Of a stretch of DNA of 64,000 bases, positions 48,030 through 59,700 are shown one piece after another; position 1 is the first letter of the stretch, and the number at the start of each line of letters is the position of its first letter. The DNA is from Blattamonas nauphoetae. Taxonomy: Eukaryota > Preaxostyla > Oxymonadida. The DNA is taken from assembly GCA_033064195.1 (NCBI GenBank), contig JARBJD010000189.1, positions 1 through 64,000 of the forward strand. The letters are read 5' to 3'. The position numbers were made by a program, and so were the translations under genes. The notes beneath the pieces were generated by a model, which saw only the letters and a list, made by a program, of their open reading frames with translations, made no database searches and had not been told where the DNA came from.

Positions 48030-48115
48030 CAAACTGTAGTGGGAGAGTGGTTTGCTTGAGTCTAGGTGCATTTCTTTGAAGATGAGATCCTGAGTTCGAC
48101 TCCGGGCGGGTTGAT
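48030..48115 (+). ncRNA. tRNA-like sequence with A and B boxes
   Basis: TAGTGGGAGAGTGG at 48037 fits a pol III A box, and GAGTTCGACTCCGG near 48092 fits a B box and T-arm (4 of 5 stem pairs). The acceptor ends pair only in part (ACCC with GGGT) and I cannot place an anticodon safely. It may be a decayed tRNA, a Leu/Ser-type tRNA with a long variable arm, or the head of a SINE. Confidence 0.35.
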
Positions 48116-48123
48116 TGGTGTCT

Positions 48124-49153
48124 TTATTGAGGGCGGATCATGTGGTCTTGTGCTGGGACTGGAGGTTGTTCGGGAGGAGGTTGAAAAGATATTTGTTCAG
48201 CTCGATACGTTGCGGCGGGGTCGTTTTCGTTCACGTTTTCGTCTCCTGGGTATGTTGGACATTCCGATCCCTCCTCCCCGAATTTACAATGCCACTGCTG
48301 TAACAACGTAGAATCTGAATTTGTAAAGAATCCACAATCCCGAAACGACGAGGTGATCGTTTCGGGATCCTCGGACGTGTGGAGGGCTTTTTTGAGGGCC
48401 TGGCACAAAGTTGATCGATAAGATGAGGCTGTTGTTGCATCGCCTCTTGAGAAGCTGTCATTAAGGGTTTTCTTAAAGGTTGAGAAGATATACCGATCAC
48501 ATGGTTGCAACAACGATGTTGTGTGGGACGGAAGCCGGATCAAGACAATACCGTTTTTTTCAGCAGCAACTTTAACTTCGTTGTCGGTTCGTGAGCTGTG
48601 TCCATCTATTAATAGCATCAAATTTTCTTGTTGTTTTGTCGATCTGCGTCTAGAGTTCATTTCTGGAAAAATGTGATCGACCAGAATTTTTCGAAAGATA
48701 TCCGTCGACATCCAGCCATTTGTACGAAGTGTACACAATGCATGGAGAGAGAATCTGATAGGCGTTGGGAGGTTTCGTCCAAATTGAATAATTTGTCTGG
48801 AGAGATTTTGTACTGCTCCATTCTGGTTTTAATGAATTTGATCCACACGATAATGTTGATTGGTATCAAGGCCTCAATCCTGGACGGTTCCATCTGGATT
48901 GGACGAGAGGTGGATAGACGGGGGGATCGGATCGCTGAATAGGTCTACCTTGCCGATGTGCCCTGATAGCTCGCCACAATACGTCGTACTGGATCGACGT
49001 CACCCGTGATATGATTGCGACAGAGGCCCCTGTATTCTCGTGCAATTTGATGGCCTTATCCATCATCGTCTTTTCTGCTCGATACTCCGCGGTTGCCAGG
49101 AGTTTGTGAAGCTCGGGCTCGCTCCACTCCGCCGGACGGTGAGGGAATAACAT
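48124..49153 (-). pseudogene. Tigger/pogo-like transposase, three frames
   Basis: From right to left: helix-turn-helix region (MDKAIKLHENTGASVAIISR) at 49153-48866; IYNLDET-type motif (KLFNLDETSQRL) at 48893-48657; catalytic C-terminal part at 48738-48124 with LLIDGHSSRTDNEV, RLPSHTTSLLQPCD and FSTFKK. The three acidic positions expected of a DDD enzyme are present but lie in different frames, so at least two frameshifts separate them. Terminal repeats were not found. Confidence 0.75.
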
Positions 49154-49349
49154 TTATGATGGGAGGATCTAAACGAGAATATGACAACCTGCCCAACTGA
49201 ATCAGTTTTGTGGTCTTTTGAACGGATCACATGTTCAAACACCAATCAACATATTTTATCTCTCAGTTTTCTTAGAAAAGAACTTCTAGAACATCCGTGC
49301 ACATTGAAATGGATTCCTCGTATGTAATTCCCTTCTCTTTTAGCTTTGA

Positions 49350-49643
49350 TCACCCAGCATGGTTGAGAGTATACGGTCCATACTTGTCAGTATTCACCTC
49401 CGCTCTCGCCATCAATTCCTTCATATCCCTCGCGATCTCCCCTGCATCCTGAACTCTGCCCTCCAATCTAAACAGTTGTCCCGTCCGATCCTGTCCTCTT
49501 CCTCGATCTTGTTCCAATACCCAGTCCACAGCCCGGATCATCTCAATGATTCGAACTCCACAACATCTGTCAACAGAGTTTACCCATCGAGCCATTTTTC
49601 TCTTTTTCTCCAGATAGCAATTGTATTCCCTGTAACCAATCAA
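49350..49643 (-). other. Possible small host gene or exon
   Basis: A minus frame (MARWVNSVDRCCGVRIIEMI, DAGEIARDMKELMARAEVNT) has protein-like composition and ends at a stop near 49350. Its family is unknown. The plus strand also reads open here, so coding sense is uncertain. A 26-bp sequence containing TACAATTTTGGGTTCAACTG is repeated directly at about 49698 and 49773. Confidence 0.25.
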
Positions 49644-50069
49644 GACAGCATTCCCTGTTCAACACGCACAAGTGATGAGTATTCAATTTACCTCTACGAT
49701 TACAATTTTGGGTTCAACTGGGACATGAGTCGTGTCATTCGGAGACGAATTTTCCCATTCTTCGCCTTCGTCAACGACTACAATTTTGGGTTCAACTGGG
49801 AGTAGAGGGGTGGAGATGATCATCCTGCATTTTGATTGGATAGTTTCGAAGGAAGCGCAAACAAAAGGAATGGCTGAGATCGGGATAGCGTGTAAATCTC
49901 TTAGTCGCTTGACGTTGAGTGAATCCCTGCCCTCTTATGTAAGTGAAAAGGCAGCCAAAAGAAGAGAAGTCATTTCCATCCGTCGGAAAAGGTGAATGAA
50001 ATTTGTTCCGAGACAAAACGCACACTGTTTCCAATGTCTTCGGAGAGTTGTGATTCCTGAACAGAACGG

Positions 50070-50950
50070 TCAAAATAGAAGCTTGAGTTGACGACGGATG
50101 TTAAAGGTTTCGTTGCTATTTGGACCGACCTTGACTGATTGTCCAGATTGATCAATGAAATCGAGGATAGTGTCGACCCAGGACCACCGATGCTCCAAAC
50201 AGTCTGGAATTTTTGTCGAGAAAGCTGCAGCATGGCTCCGCCATTCAACAGTCGCGGCTTTGAGGGTGATGTCATCTGTTTCTAAATCGGTCAGAATAAA
50301 ACAAACTGTCGTCGAATACTCCTCAGCAATTGATATTTTTGGATAGAGCTGATAGAAGACAACAGAATTGTCCGATCTGATGTTGACAAGAAGGACAAAC
50401 AGACAATGTCTCCCTTGAATTGTTCCCGCGTCCATTGCAACAGAAACTTGTCCGTTTCTCATTTTTTATAGAGATGAGTTTAGAATTTTGAGTGAGAGTG
50501 AGTAACGTTCGGCTGTCAGGATTTTCCTGTCCATAGCGCATAATCTCATAAGTGAAAGAGAAGAATGTGTCGTCGCACATTCGAGAATCTGAGGCATCCA
50601 GATGAATCTGCACAGTAGAAAATGTTTGAAAGAGAGAATTTAGAGGAAGAGGTGTCGTCTCCCTCATTTAATGGAGAGTTTGGGTCTTGTTTCTTCGAAT
50701 AGTGTAGTTGCATTTGTGTGATGTTGCGTCCTGAACAGAGGCTTGGGAGAAAAAATTACACTGAAGTCCATTTTGTTTTTCAAAGTATTCTCGATAAAAA
50801 TGGCGACTTCGGCGAACACCGGTTTTGTCACATGCTGGCCAAATTGTGAATTGTCGGTTTTCAAGAAGGACAACCTGGACATTTGTTCGAAACGTGTCAT
50901 TTTTCCGACGAGGGTCAATCTCGAAATTCTGAGCAGGTTCCGAGAAACAA
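50070..50950 (-). pseudogene. Degraded transposase-like reading frames
   Basis: Frames at 50918-50664, 50667-50323 and 50462-50070 follow one another on the minus strand, each shifted. The last contains GQVSVAMDAGTIQGRHCLF, which resembles the first-Asp strand (D.GTI) of hAT-like transposases known from parabasalids; this recall is not checked. No zinc finger or C-terminal dimerisation region is seen. Confidence 0.3.
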
Positions 50951-51660
50951 AATGAAAAGAAGAAGGCCTAAATATTCTATTGACGAGGTTAGTCTATTTT
51001 CCTTTCGATTGTATTCATTGTCAGTTTGATCCTTTTCCTGATCGATTGGATCTGACATTCTGTCGGAGAGAGTTCTTCTCTGATATTCCAAATCATCTTG
51101 TTGGCTTGGGTCGGCATGTCCTCCCCTGAAAACCCATGTCCTATAGCATTGTCCTATCGAAATTGGCGCTTAATTAGGCTCCATGAGAGTTCTGTTGAAA
51201 ATCCCTAAAGATGATGTGATATGAAGGAATTTACTTTTTGTGAAACGCAGAGTGTGTTTTTACGTTCTTTTTGGGTGAATCAGATGTGAAAAGAGGGAAT
51301 CAGGTTTGACCAAGATAAATAAAACTTTGATGGTCAGATCAAGTTGATGATCAATTAGAACACTCGAAACAGACCACCTCCCTCACACAATTGGAAAACC
51401 ACAAGACAGTAGCGTCGTTTGAAAGGATGAACAATCAGATTAACACCGGATCAAGGGATGGGAACAACCGACTCAGATTGCCCATCCCTACTTCCGTTGA
51501 ACTCATCCATTCGTCGAGTGGGCACTCATTCTTTGTTAATCAGTCAGACATTGAAGGCGAACGTGTTTTCTTTGTCGATAGCGTTAAGCATGGGGAAGCG
51601 GCCTCCACATGAGAGATCCTGGATTGTCTCGTCAATATGGTGCCTCCAATCGCAATATAT
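50951..51660. other. Intergenic with a short GTCCTAT repeat remnant
   Basis: No gene is supported. Near 51119-51160 there are TGTCCTAT motifs like those of the 53.8-kb MITE. A 73-codon plus frame at 51391 is not backed by any motif. Confidence 0.4.
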
Positions 51661-53375
51661 TTACTGGTTGCTCATGGAGATCCCTGTGATGAGCATGTAC
51701 ACATCCATGTTGAGAGAGTAGAGGTAGGGGAGTGAGTCGTCAGTCTGACGTCAGATCTGATGGTAGATGGAAAGAATGAGAGAGAATACAGTAAAATACG
51801 AAAGAAGAGACGACAGAAAAAAAGCGAAAAATAAGAGAAGGATATCGTTGTGAGTGATGAAAGACGAAAGAAGTTCTGGCAAACTGATTCACCTCCCAAC
51901 ACACATGTCCCCACTGTATTCATGTTTCTGGCATCTCCCTTCCAACTACTATTGAACCAGGGCAGTGAGATCGAAAACAACTCGTTGTACAAAAGGTTAG
52001 TGATGATCAGCAACGGTCCCATCAAAACGAGCAGGATGAAACCAAAACGGATGGATCGAAGGAGCTGCGAGAGAAGAGGAAGTGATGAGTGTGAATGGAC
52101 AGAAGAAGAGATAAAAACTACAAGAATCATGGAAGTTAGAATGTTGTTCAGAATGATCCAAGAAAAAAAGAAAAGGATCTCTCGAAAAGAAACGAACAAA
52201 GAGCATACAACGTTCTCTCACATACACCCTTCACCTGTCCTCCCCAACACACAGCACAGAACTCCAATAAACAGCACGATCGCTCCGCGCACAACGTCTC
52301 CGAACAGAATCGCAGACAAAACGAGAAAAGTCACTATAACGGAAATATCAAGGCTTGTTGCTTGAAAAGCGCATTCCAAACGATTTGAAGAGTGTATGAG
52401 GCGTATTCTTGAAGGGAATTGTCTGGATCAAAGGCGGTGGCGTCAATAGCTCGACAGGAAGGGAATGTATCCTTGTTTTCCAAAATGCATGGTTGTTTTG
52501 ATGGCTTGTCCATCCGAAGTGGCGTTTTGAAGGGAGCAGCGGCGTCTGAAGCGTTCGTCACTGTCTGTGTTAGATTATCCTCAATGACCAAAAGTATTCG
52601 TTCGCTCCTTCGTTCATTTTCTCTAAGATACGTTGGAAGAAGGATTGATGATAAAATTGTCGAGGGTGGAGTTTAAGTGGAAGGAGGATGTGAGGATCTT
52701 TGCGAATGCTGGATGGAGTGGGGAGAGAGATGTAAGAATGGGTTCGATGTGATGGTGGGAGTGGAAGAACACCCTACTGAGAGAGTGAGAAGAATCCACA
52801 ATGAAGATGAGACAAGGAAGGAGAAATGATTTGATGATGAGAATTTGGAAAAGATATGGCTTGTCATAATAAACAGTATCAAACTGAGTTCTTCCTTTGC
52901 GGAGCTAATCGATGCGACAATAAGACACTTCCACAGAGAATGATCGTCAGAAGATGAGAGAAAATGTCCATCATTCCAATCGACACCATGAGAGTGACAA
53001 TCTAAAAGAAAGAGACATTGATGCAGATGAAGAGAGGATGAGGATATTCTGAACAGAAGAACATCTTGAATTAGGAAGGAAGACAAACTACAGACCTGTA
53101 TTGTGGCGATCTCCTCCAAAATGAGAGACGAGCAAATGCAAAAGAATATGTCGAAGACCTTCAAATCCGAAGTCCTTATCCCTCTTTTTTACGGACTTGA
53201 TGGTGAATACGACATGTCCTTGAGAGATGACAGGACTGATTGGCTCATTTGTTGATGGTTTCACATCAATACAAGATAGAACACGATTCACATCCACAAT
53301 CCTGTTCAGATCCTCTTGAGGAAGGTTTTGAAGGAATGCGGGTCTTCTTTTCAATTCATTTTCCCATTCATTTTG
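51661..53375 (-). CDS. Candidate multi-exon polytopic membrane protein
   Basis: Minus-strand pieces join by GT-AG introns at the 3' end: about 52376-52235 (hydrophobic FLVLSAILFGDVVRGAIVLF), 52117-51885 (FGFILLVLMGPLLIITNLLY, then NSSWKGDARNMNTVGTCVLG) and 51744-51661 (TDDSLPYLYSLNMDVYMLIT, TAA). Upstream pieces include 52591-52380 (soluble, Cys-containing), a hydrophobic pair around 53155-52890 (VFDIFFCICSSLILEEIATI; IVTLMVSIGMMDIFSHLLTI), and a soluble frame at 53354-53160 (AFLQNLPQEDLNRIVDVNRV, GHVVFTIKSVKKR). Linking the soluble frame to the first hydrophobic one needs a shift at an A6 run near 53190. At least four membrane segments seem real. The family is unknown; the soluble part faintly recalls the Sec63 Brl fold. 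Confidence 0.45.
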
Positions 53376-53823
53376 AAGAGTTCATATTTCAGGACGAACA
53401 TGAGTGCTATCCGAAGACAAAGAAGTTAATTGGGTTAATATGAGTACTGCAATAAGAAGAATGCATACTGGTAGACAGTTGTGTGGATAAATCACACGAT
53501 CCTCAGTCGTTCAAACAAGCTGGGGGAAGATGATGTCTATTCTTTTTGAATTGACATAAGAATGGAAAAAAAGAGAATAAAAAATACAATGTGAGAGTCA
53601 ACATAATTCATTATCTGCTAACATGTCATTGTTATTCGATAATCCAGAGGACAACTCGATCACAAGATCAACTGTCAAAAACAGAAGAGAGAGTTAAAAA
53701 TGAAGTTAATTTCGAGAAAAGAACATACAAGGTTCATCTCCGATTCAGTCTCCGTTGACAAAGGTTCCATTTAGCAGAATTGAAGGGAAAAAAAGAAAAA
53801 TGATGGTTTGAGAGGACAGATCG
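53376..53823. other. Spacer, possible upstream exons
   Basis: Short minus frames around 53780-53620 (MEPLSTETESEMNL; DLVIELSSGLSNNNDMLADN) could be 5' exons of the membrane-protein gene, but their phases could not be reconciled. Confidence 0.25.
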
Positions 53824-53981
53824 GGCCACCATAGGACACGATAGGACAGGACAGGACAATTGTCCTCCCTCGATTTTATTGTGAAATTGAGACGCAAGTA
53901 TTGTGAAGACCTCAAATACCTTCCATGTCCTATGGTTTGAGCCCGATTTCAGATTGTCCTATGATTGTCCTATGGTGGGCT
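53824..53981. mobile_element. 158-bp MITE with GTCCTAT inverted ends
   Basis: Ends GGCCACCATAGGACA and, inverted, AGCCCACCATAGGACA are flanked by GATCG at 53819-53823 and 53982-53986. GGACAGGACA repeats follow the left end. Related GTCCTACAGGACAGGACA lies at about 54188-54210. Confidence 0.55.
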
Positions 53982-54542
53982 GATCGACCCCTTTTGGACA
54001 ACTTTCGCGATTTTCATCAAAAGAGTGTGAAAAAACACTATTGAACTGATTCGAAATCAGAAAAAGTTCATAATTCTCTCCACTTTATCCTCATTTTTCA
54101 TTTCATGTTTTCACTCTCAGACGAAGCAAGAGTCTGGTTCAATTCTTGCCATCGTCACTTTTATCCAAATTGTCCTCCTCTTTTTGGTTGTCCTACAGGA
54201 CAGGACAGGCAGGACATGCGGACCCAAGCCAATCATCTTGTGGAGAGAGAATAAGTATCAAACCTTCCTGGTTACTTTTGGTGATTCTGGTTTTTGTGGT
54301 GCTGTTGTGCATGTTGTTCGATCTAGTGCACTTTGGGTCCATCATTTCAAAAATTCAGCACAGATTCTGGTGGATGATCCATTCAGAAGAGAGCACACAA
54401 AAACAATATCCAACCATTTGAGTCTTTTCTCCATTCTTTTATACCTGATGGAACGGTGAGGAGATGAAGTAAACCTTCACAATTACGGTACGGACACGAT
54501 TATTCATCAGAAAGGACTGCAACTGCACAGCTAGAGTCAAAT

Positions 54543-54797
54543 TTAAGAATAATCATACTCCAAGATTGTGTCTCTTAAACAGGAAATGAGAGGTTCTGGA
54601 ATTCGATCACTTCTCTTTGTTTTTTTCTCAACTGTGATTACGTGAAAGTGGTTTCCAATAATTTCAGTAAGTGTGCAAGTTGTGCTGACAAACTTTTTGA
54701 CCCAGCATACATTGTTCAGGGTGTGCTTGCACATTGCCTCAGGGTAAGCTCTGTCCGATGTCCGAGGAGAACGAAGTGTTGTCCGTCCGTTGCACAT
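54543..54797 (-). pseudogene. ISXO2/Merlin-like transposase C-terminal fragment
   Basis: The minus frame reads SDRAYPEAMCKHTLNNVCWV KK-FVS then TCTLTEIIGNHFHVI. This lines up loosely with the Tdg..aY.e....h..vnH...Fv......TN.IE..W pattern of ISXO2-like/Merlin transposases, with the key residues partly changed. It is fragmentary and not active. Confidence 0.3.
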
Positions 54798-56718
54798 CCC
54801 TTGACTCGTAATTCATTATAGAAAGGTTTCAATGAAATGAATTAAGATCGTCACTTTGATGAAAACAGTGAGACCTGGAACCAATCATCAAACAGACAGA
54901 TGAATGAGGGGGGATCATTTGAGAGGCAGAACAATCAACGTAATTTCTTTTAAAACTAGTTATTGATAATTAAAACAATCGAGTCGACAATTGTCGCAAA
55001 AAATGGACACAAGCTTGACTATTTTTCATTTATAAAATATGGGTCTGATCTTTCTCCAGAATTCCCTCGTTGGAGATGGACTCTCAATTCAATCTCGCTC
55101 CCCACTCGACCACTCGAATTTCTCTTCTCTTGAAACACCCAAGTGACCTCACTCTTCTATCTGGACCGACATGATTCCGCTCTCAAAAACCGTTTCCCCA
55201 TTTCATTCAGCGAGAGTTGCTCTGCTCCTGATCCTTCTCCAGCTCGTCTTCGTGGATTATCTCTTCAGATTCCATTGCATTGCATTCATCAACTAGTTTT
55301 CTCTGACACAACACACCATCCTCCAAACACCAACCTCGAAATCTGGACTACCATCGAACCGTAAAGCATGAAACTTGTGTGTGGATGGAGGTGTACATGA
55401 AATCAAATCCTCGAACAATCCAATTCTTTTTGAATGGAGAAAGTGGCCGCTGTTTCGTCACTGGTCTTCCACCATCTGTCAGAATCGGAGTATGATCCTC
55501 ATTCTATTCTTATCTCTTCAGTTCACCGTTTGTGGTCTTGAAACATCTATCAGAATTGACATAATCACACGACAAACGCAGCCAACCCCAATCGCCCCCG
55601 AAATGGAAGAAATCAAGTGGTAACCACTCCCGAACGTAGATGTTCATCTGACTGCTCTTCCTGTTCTTCAACAGAACCGCGATCCGTTGTCGATGGCTGT
55701 CCCAGCACTCCAACATTCTCCAACTTCATCGTCCACGCTGTACAATCCTGACGCTCTCCATCGTTCCCCACACTCTCTCTGCTCTCCCTTTTCAGGGTGA
55801 TGTACAAATGATCTCTTCACTTGAAACCGCATTTGTAAATGGGATGACAAGAATGACGAAATTGGACTTCGAACCGAACAGGGACATCGCTCTGATCAGC
55901 TCATCCATCAGCACAGCATCATTTCGGGTTATCGGTGACAGACACTGCGTTTTCATGAAGCACATTATTCAGCTCTCGCGACAAAATGAGCGATCGACAT
56001 CACATCGCTCCAAGTCCCTCCGCATCGCCGATCGGAGATGATTGTGTGCTGGCCCATCACCAAGACAGTATTCACTGCACTTTATTCGTTGAAATTGTTC
56101 CACATTTCCGCGATGAAGCCAAGACAGACGGCGGTAAGGTCGTCGATGCTTGAAGTCGGTGAAATTATGCATGCCTCATCCAGACGAAGTGGAGCATGCA
56201 GAAATGGATGACAAAGTTGGGAAGGACAAAATCAGCCCTCGCAAATGCGGGAAAGCAAACATGGACGATCGGCACAAACAGATCCTGGACAATCCAGACA
56301 ACAACATTTACCGAGCCATCTCGACCATTTTTGTGTTTGCAGGACAGCTGAGGTTCCGAAGCGTGAATCAATCCCGTCCGTGTCACAACCTCCGAGCGAC
56401 TCTGCATCACTTCCGAACCTCACTCCCTTCCTCTCCCTCTGCTTTCCAACCAACGAACAGAGATTCCCAGACTTTCATTTCGATTATTTATTTGTTTTAG
56501 CGACTCTTTCAGTCCTCTCATTTCTTGTTCATCACGTCTCATTCTGAGTTGCTCAAGTTCGATCCAAAAGAGATCACTATTTCGATTGAGTCAGGTTGGT
56601 GGTTGAAAGAGATTCCAGATAAATTGTAACAAGACAGTCTCTTTGATGAATGATTGTTTATTCGGAACGGCCCCATCCATTTCGATCGAACCCTTGAGCA
56701 AACTTTGAATAGCTCAGG
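54798..56718. other. Upstream region of the NEK gene with broken plus-strand coding
   Basis: Plus-strand patches at about 55075-55365 (LDRHDSALKNRFPISFSESC, ARLRGLSLQIPLHCIHQLVF), 55375-55623 and 55808-56040 (SSLETAFVNGMTRMTKLDFE) look protein-like but change frame and lack a known domain. The words QTQPTPIAPEMEEIKW recur in related form at 42.95 kb (KTKPTPIAPELKEVQW). It is probably one or two decayed genes. The NEK promoter must lie at the right end. Confidence 0.3.
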
Positions 56719-59700
56719 ATGAGTTCCGAGCCCCCAATATTCTCGAACTCATCCAAGAACGACTGTCTGTCTTTCATTTTCACCCATCATCTTCTTCTGA
56801 TCCCCTTCTCACTTGTGATAGATACGTTCCTTCGCAAAATCGGACAAGGGGCATATGGACGAGTTTATCTGGCAATCCAAAAACGAACGAACCGGACGTT
56901 TGTGGTGAAGACGATGGAATGCATGTGCGATGAAGAAGCGGAAGATGCGTCGAAAGAGATCGGACTACTGTCCAGCTTGCACAGTCCGTTGATTGTGGGA
57001 TTTGAGGAGAGTTTCGTGCACAAGGAGAGCGTGTTTATTGTGATGGAGTATTGCGACTCAGGAGATGCAGGCCAGCTGATTCGGAGATACCGAAAGGAAA
57101 ACAAACTCATCCCAGAATCTGTATATTCCAGTTCTCATCACTCTTTTCAGAAAATTCTGGACATATTCACACATATAACGTTTGCATTAAGAGAACTACA
57201 CAAACAGAAAGTTCTTCATCGTGATATCAAATCGGAAAATGTCTACCTCACAACTCCCGGTGTGGCGAAACTCGGTGTGAATCGCTCTTTCTTTGACTAT
57301 GCGTTGTATCGATAGGTGACTTTGGGGTGTCGCGGAATCTCAGACATACTTTCGAAATGGCAAGCACGATGACAGGAACACCGTTTTACATGAGTCCCGA
57401 ACTTCTGACTGGACAATTGTATCTACCCTTCCTTCTTCCTTCATATTGTATGTTTCTGCAGATATAATTCGAAAAGTGACATCTGGTCGTTGGGAGTTCT
57501 CTTCTATGAGCTGGCCACACTTCATGTCCCTTTCAACGCGACAAACATCCCACAATTGCTGCAGAGGATAGAAGACGGTGAGGTGGATGCTCTACCTGCA
57601 CAATACAGTGCTGATATGAGCGAATTAGTGATTAATATCCTCGATACAGTTTGATCTCATTCACTCATCATCCGATTAGGATTCTAATGCCAGACCAAGT
57701 GCGAATGACCTTCTCCATTATCCGATTATTGTGAAACGGATGAAGGATTTCGTTAAGTTTTGGCGTGGACCTGGATTATCAGAGGAGGAACAACAGTTTT
57801 TCTTTTCATCTTTTTTCTCACTTTAATCTCAGACAATCGAATACTCCGTCCTTCCGTGCTGTTCTATCGGAGTATGATACCTTTTTACAATCGCTGCAAC
57901 CTGTTCAGCCTCTCCCTCCCCCTTCAAAATCCCGTGTGTTTCTCAACTCCATCTCACATCTCCTTCCTGCTCTTTAGGTCTCTCCACTCGCTTCCAAAAG
58001 GTGACGATCGATCCCACCCTCCCTATCTCATCGCTTCTCTCTCAACTTCGTTCACCGTCATTATTATCTTCATTCACCGACACCAACCCATCTCTCTCGA
58101 CTTCTTCCGTCACAAAACAATTCCAACCATCTGCAGCGTCGCTCTCCATTTACCAAGAGTGTCTTTCTCGGATCTTCGAACATTTTGCTGATCAAGCAGA
58201 CCTGAGTCAGTATTTCTTGGATCAACATTTCTTGACATCACTAAACGGGATCCTTGACCTCTGTATCTCAATTCTGCACAATACATTGGGTCTTGCAGTT
58301 AATGGAACAGTCACTGATGGCAGACAACTGACACAGGTCTTCGGGGTGATCAAAATGATCTCGACTATTTTGGCGTCGATGAACCAGGTCGATCCCCATC
58401 ACCACATTGTGATTCCCGACCATGAAGTGTTCAGTACGTTTATTGCGATGCTTGGCACGCTCTGTCACGCGTTTGTTTCTCTTGTGGAAGGAAGATTCAA
58501 CGATTCTGTGACAAAACCACAGTGCTTTCTCCCAAACTCGGAAACAGACGAAAACCCAACGTTGTTCTCCGCCACATTCTCGATATTGTCAACACTGCTG
58601 GTTCTGCTCAAATCGTCATCAGAACTCATTTCACAGGAGCAGTTCGCGCACATCTTGTCATCGATTCTGGTTCTTCTGCCGTGCCCACTTCTTCTGACGA
58701 CATATCAAGCAGATGCTCTTGTTGTGATCATGTGCATTCAAGAAATCGCACGACGAGGCACAAAAGTCGTTGGAACGCAAACCCGCAATCAGTTCGATTT
58801 GGAGTTCGAATCAGCCAAGGCAATCGAGAATATCGCAGCATTCATCACCCTCAACCGCTCACAGCTGCTGAACGAGCATTGTTCACTCGCCATAGCGATG
58901 ATCTCGAAGTATAAACCGCTGAGCCCGTCGCTCGGATCCGTCGTCCGCGTTTTGGGCGAAATGCTGGTGTCGGGTGATCCCGAGCCGACATTGGACGCGT
59001 GCTATGCCCTTCTTGCGTTAAGTGAGCATCCTGGCAATCATTCGATGCTTTTCTCGTCGAACGTGGTTCCGGTTCTGATCGTCCTGCTGAAATGCGATTT
59101 TGCGGAAATTGCGTCGACAGCAGCGTTCATCCTGCTTGATGTTGCCCGTTCAAGCGAGAAAGGGGTTAAACGTGGGGGATTGGGCGCTACAGCCACACCG
59201 TCCAATCGCACGCGTCTGTTGGAGTGTGGGGTGCTGGAAACGGTTGTCCCGCTGATTGTGGGCCTGCGGGAATTATTTGAAGATGAGTATGAACTATTTG
59301 GAGATTATTTCTCATTTATTCGTTTTGTTCACTTTGTCATCAACATTATTTACTTTTTTCGCGTCGATTCTCTCATTTTCCTTCCCTCCATCCAGCTCTC
59401 CCAGCAAGCCCCCCTCCCCACACTCTGTCACCTCACCCCGCCTCTCCACCCCCTCCCGCCCATCCTCTTTCGTGTTTGTGTCGCATGAACACGCACAAAT
59501 CAAAGAACACGAAAGATGGGATCGCGAAAATGCAGAATGGAACGTAGTTCCATCTTCACACAACACAACATTCTCATCTCCCAACGTCCCTCCATCTTCC
59601 CACTCAACAGACTCCCAAATAGGAGACACGAATCCCAGCTCAAATACGACACCGACAGCTCGCTCACCGAAACATGAACACAACTCGTTCACGACCCCTC

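Noticed and set aside
49698-49800. Direct repeat of 26 bp as a possible CRISPR or tandem array
   Set aside because: Only two copies at 75-bp spacing; no further units.
53088-53354. Firm call of Sec63
   Set aside because: Only a short segment recalls the Brl fold; no J domain is seen and membrane segments lie in the wrong order for Sec63.
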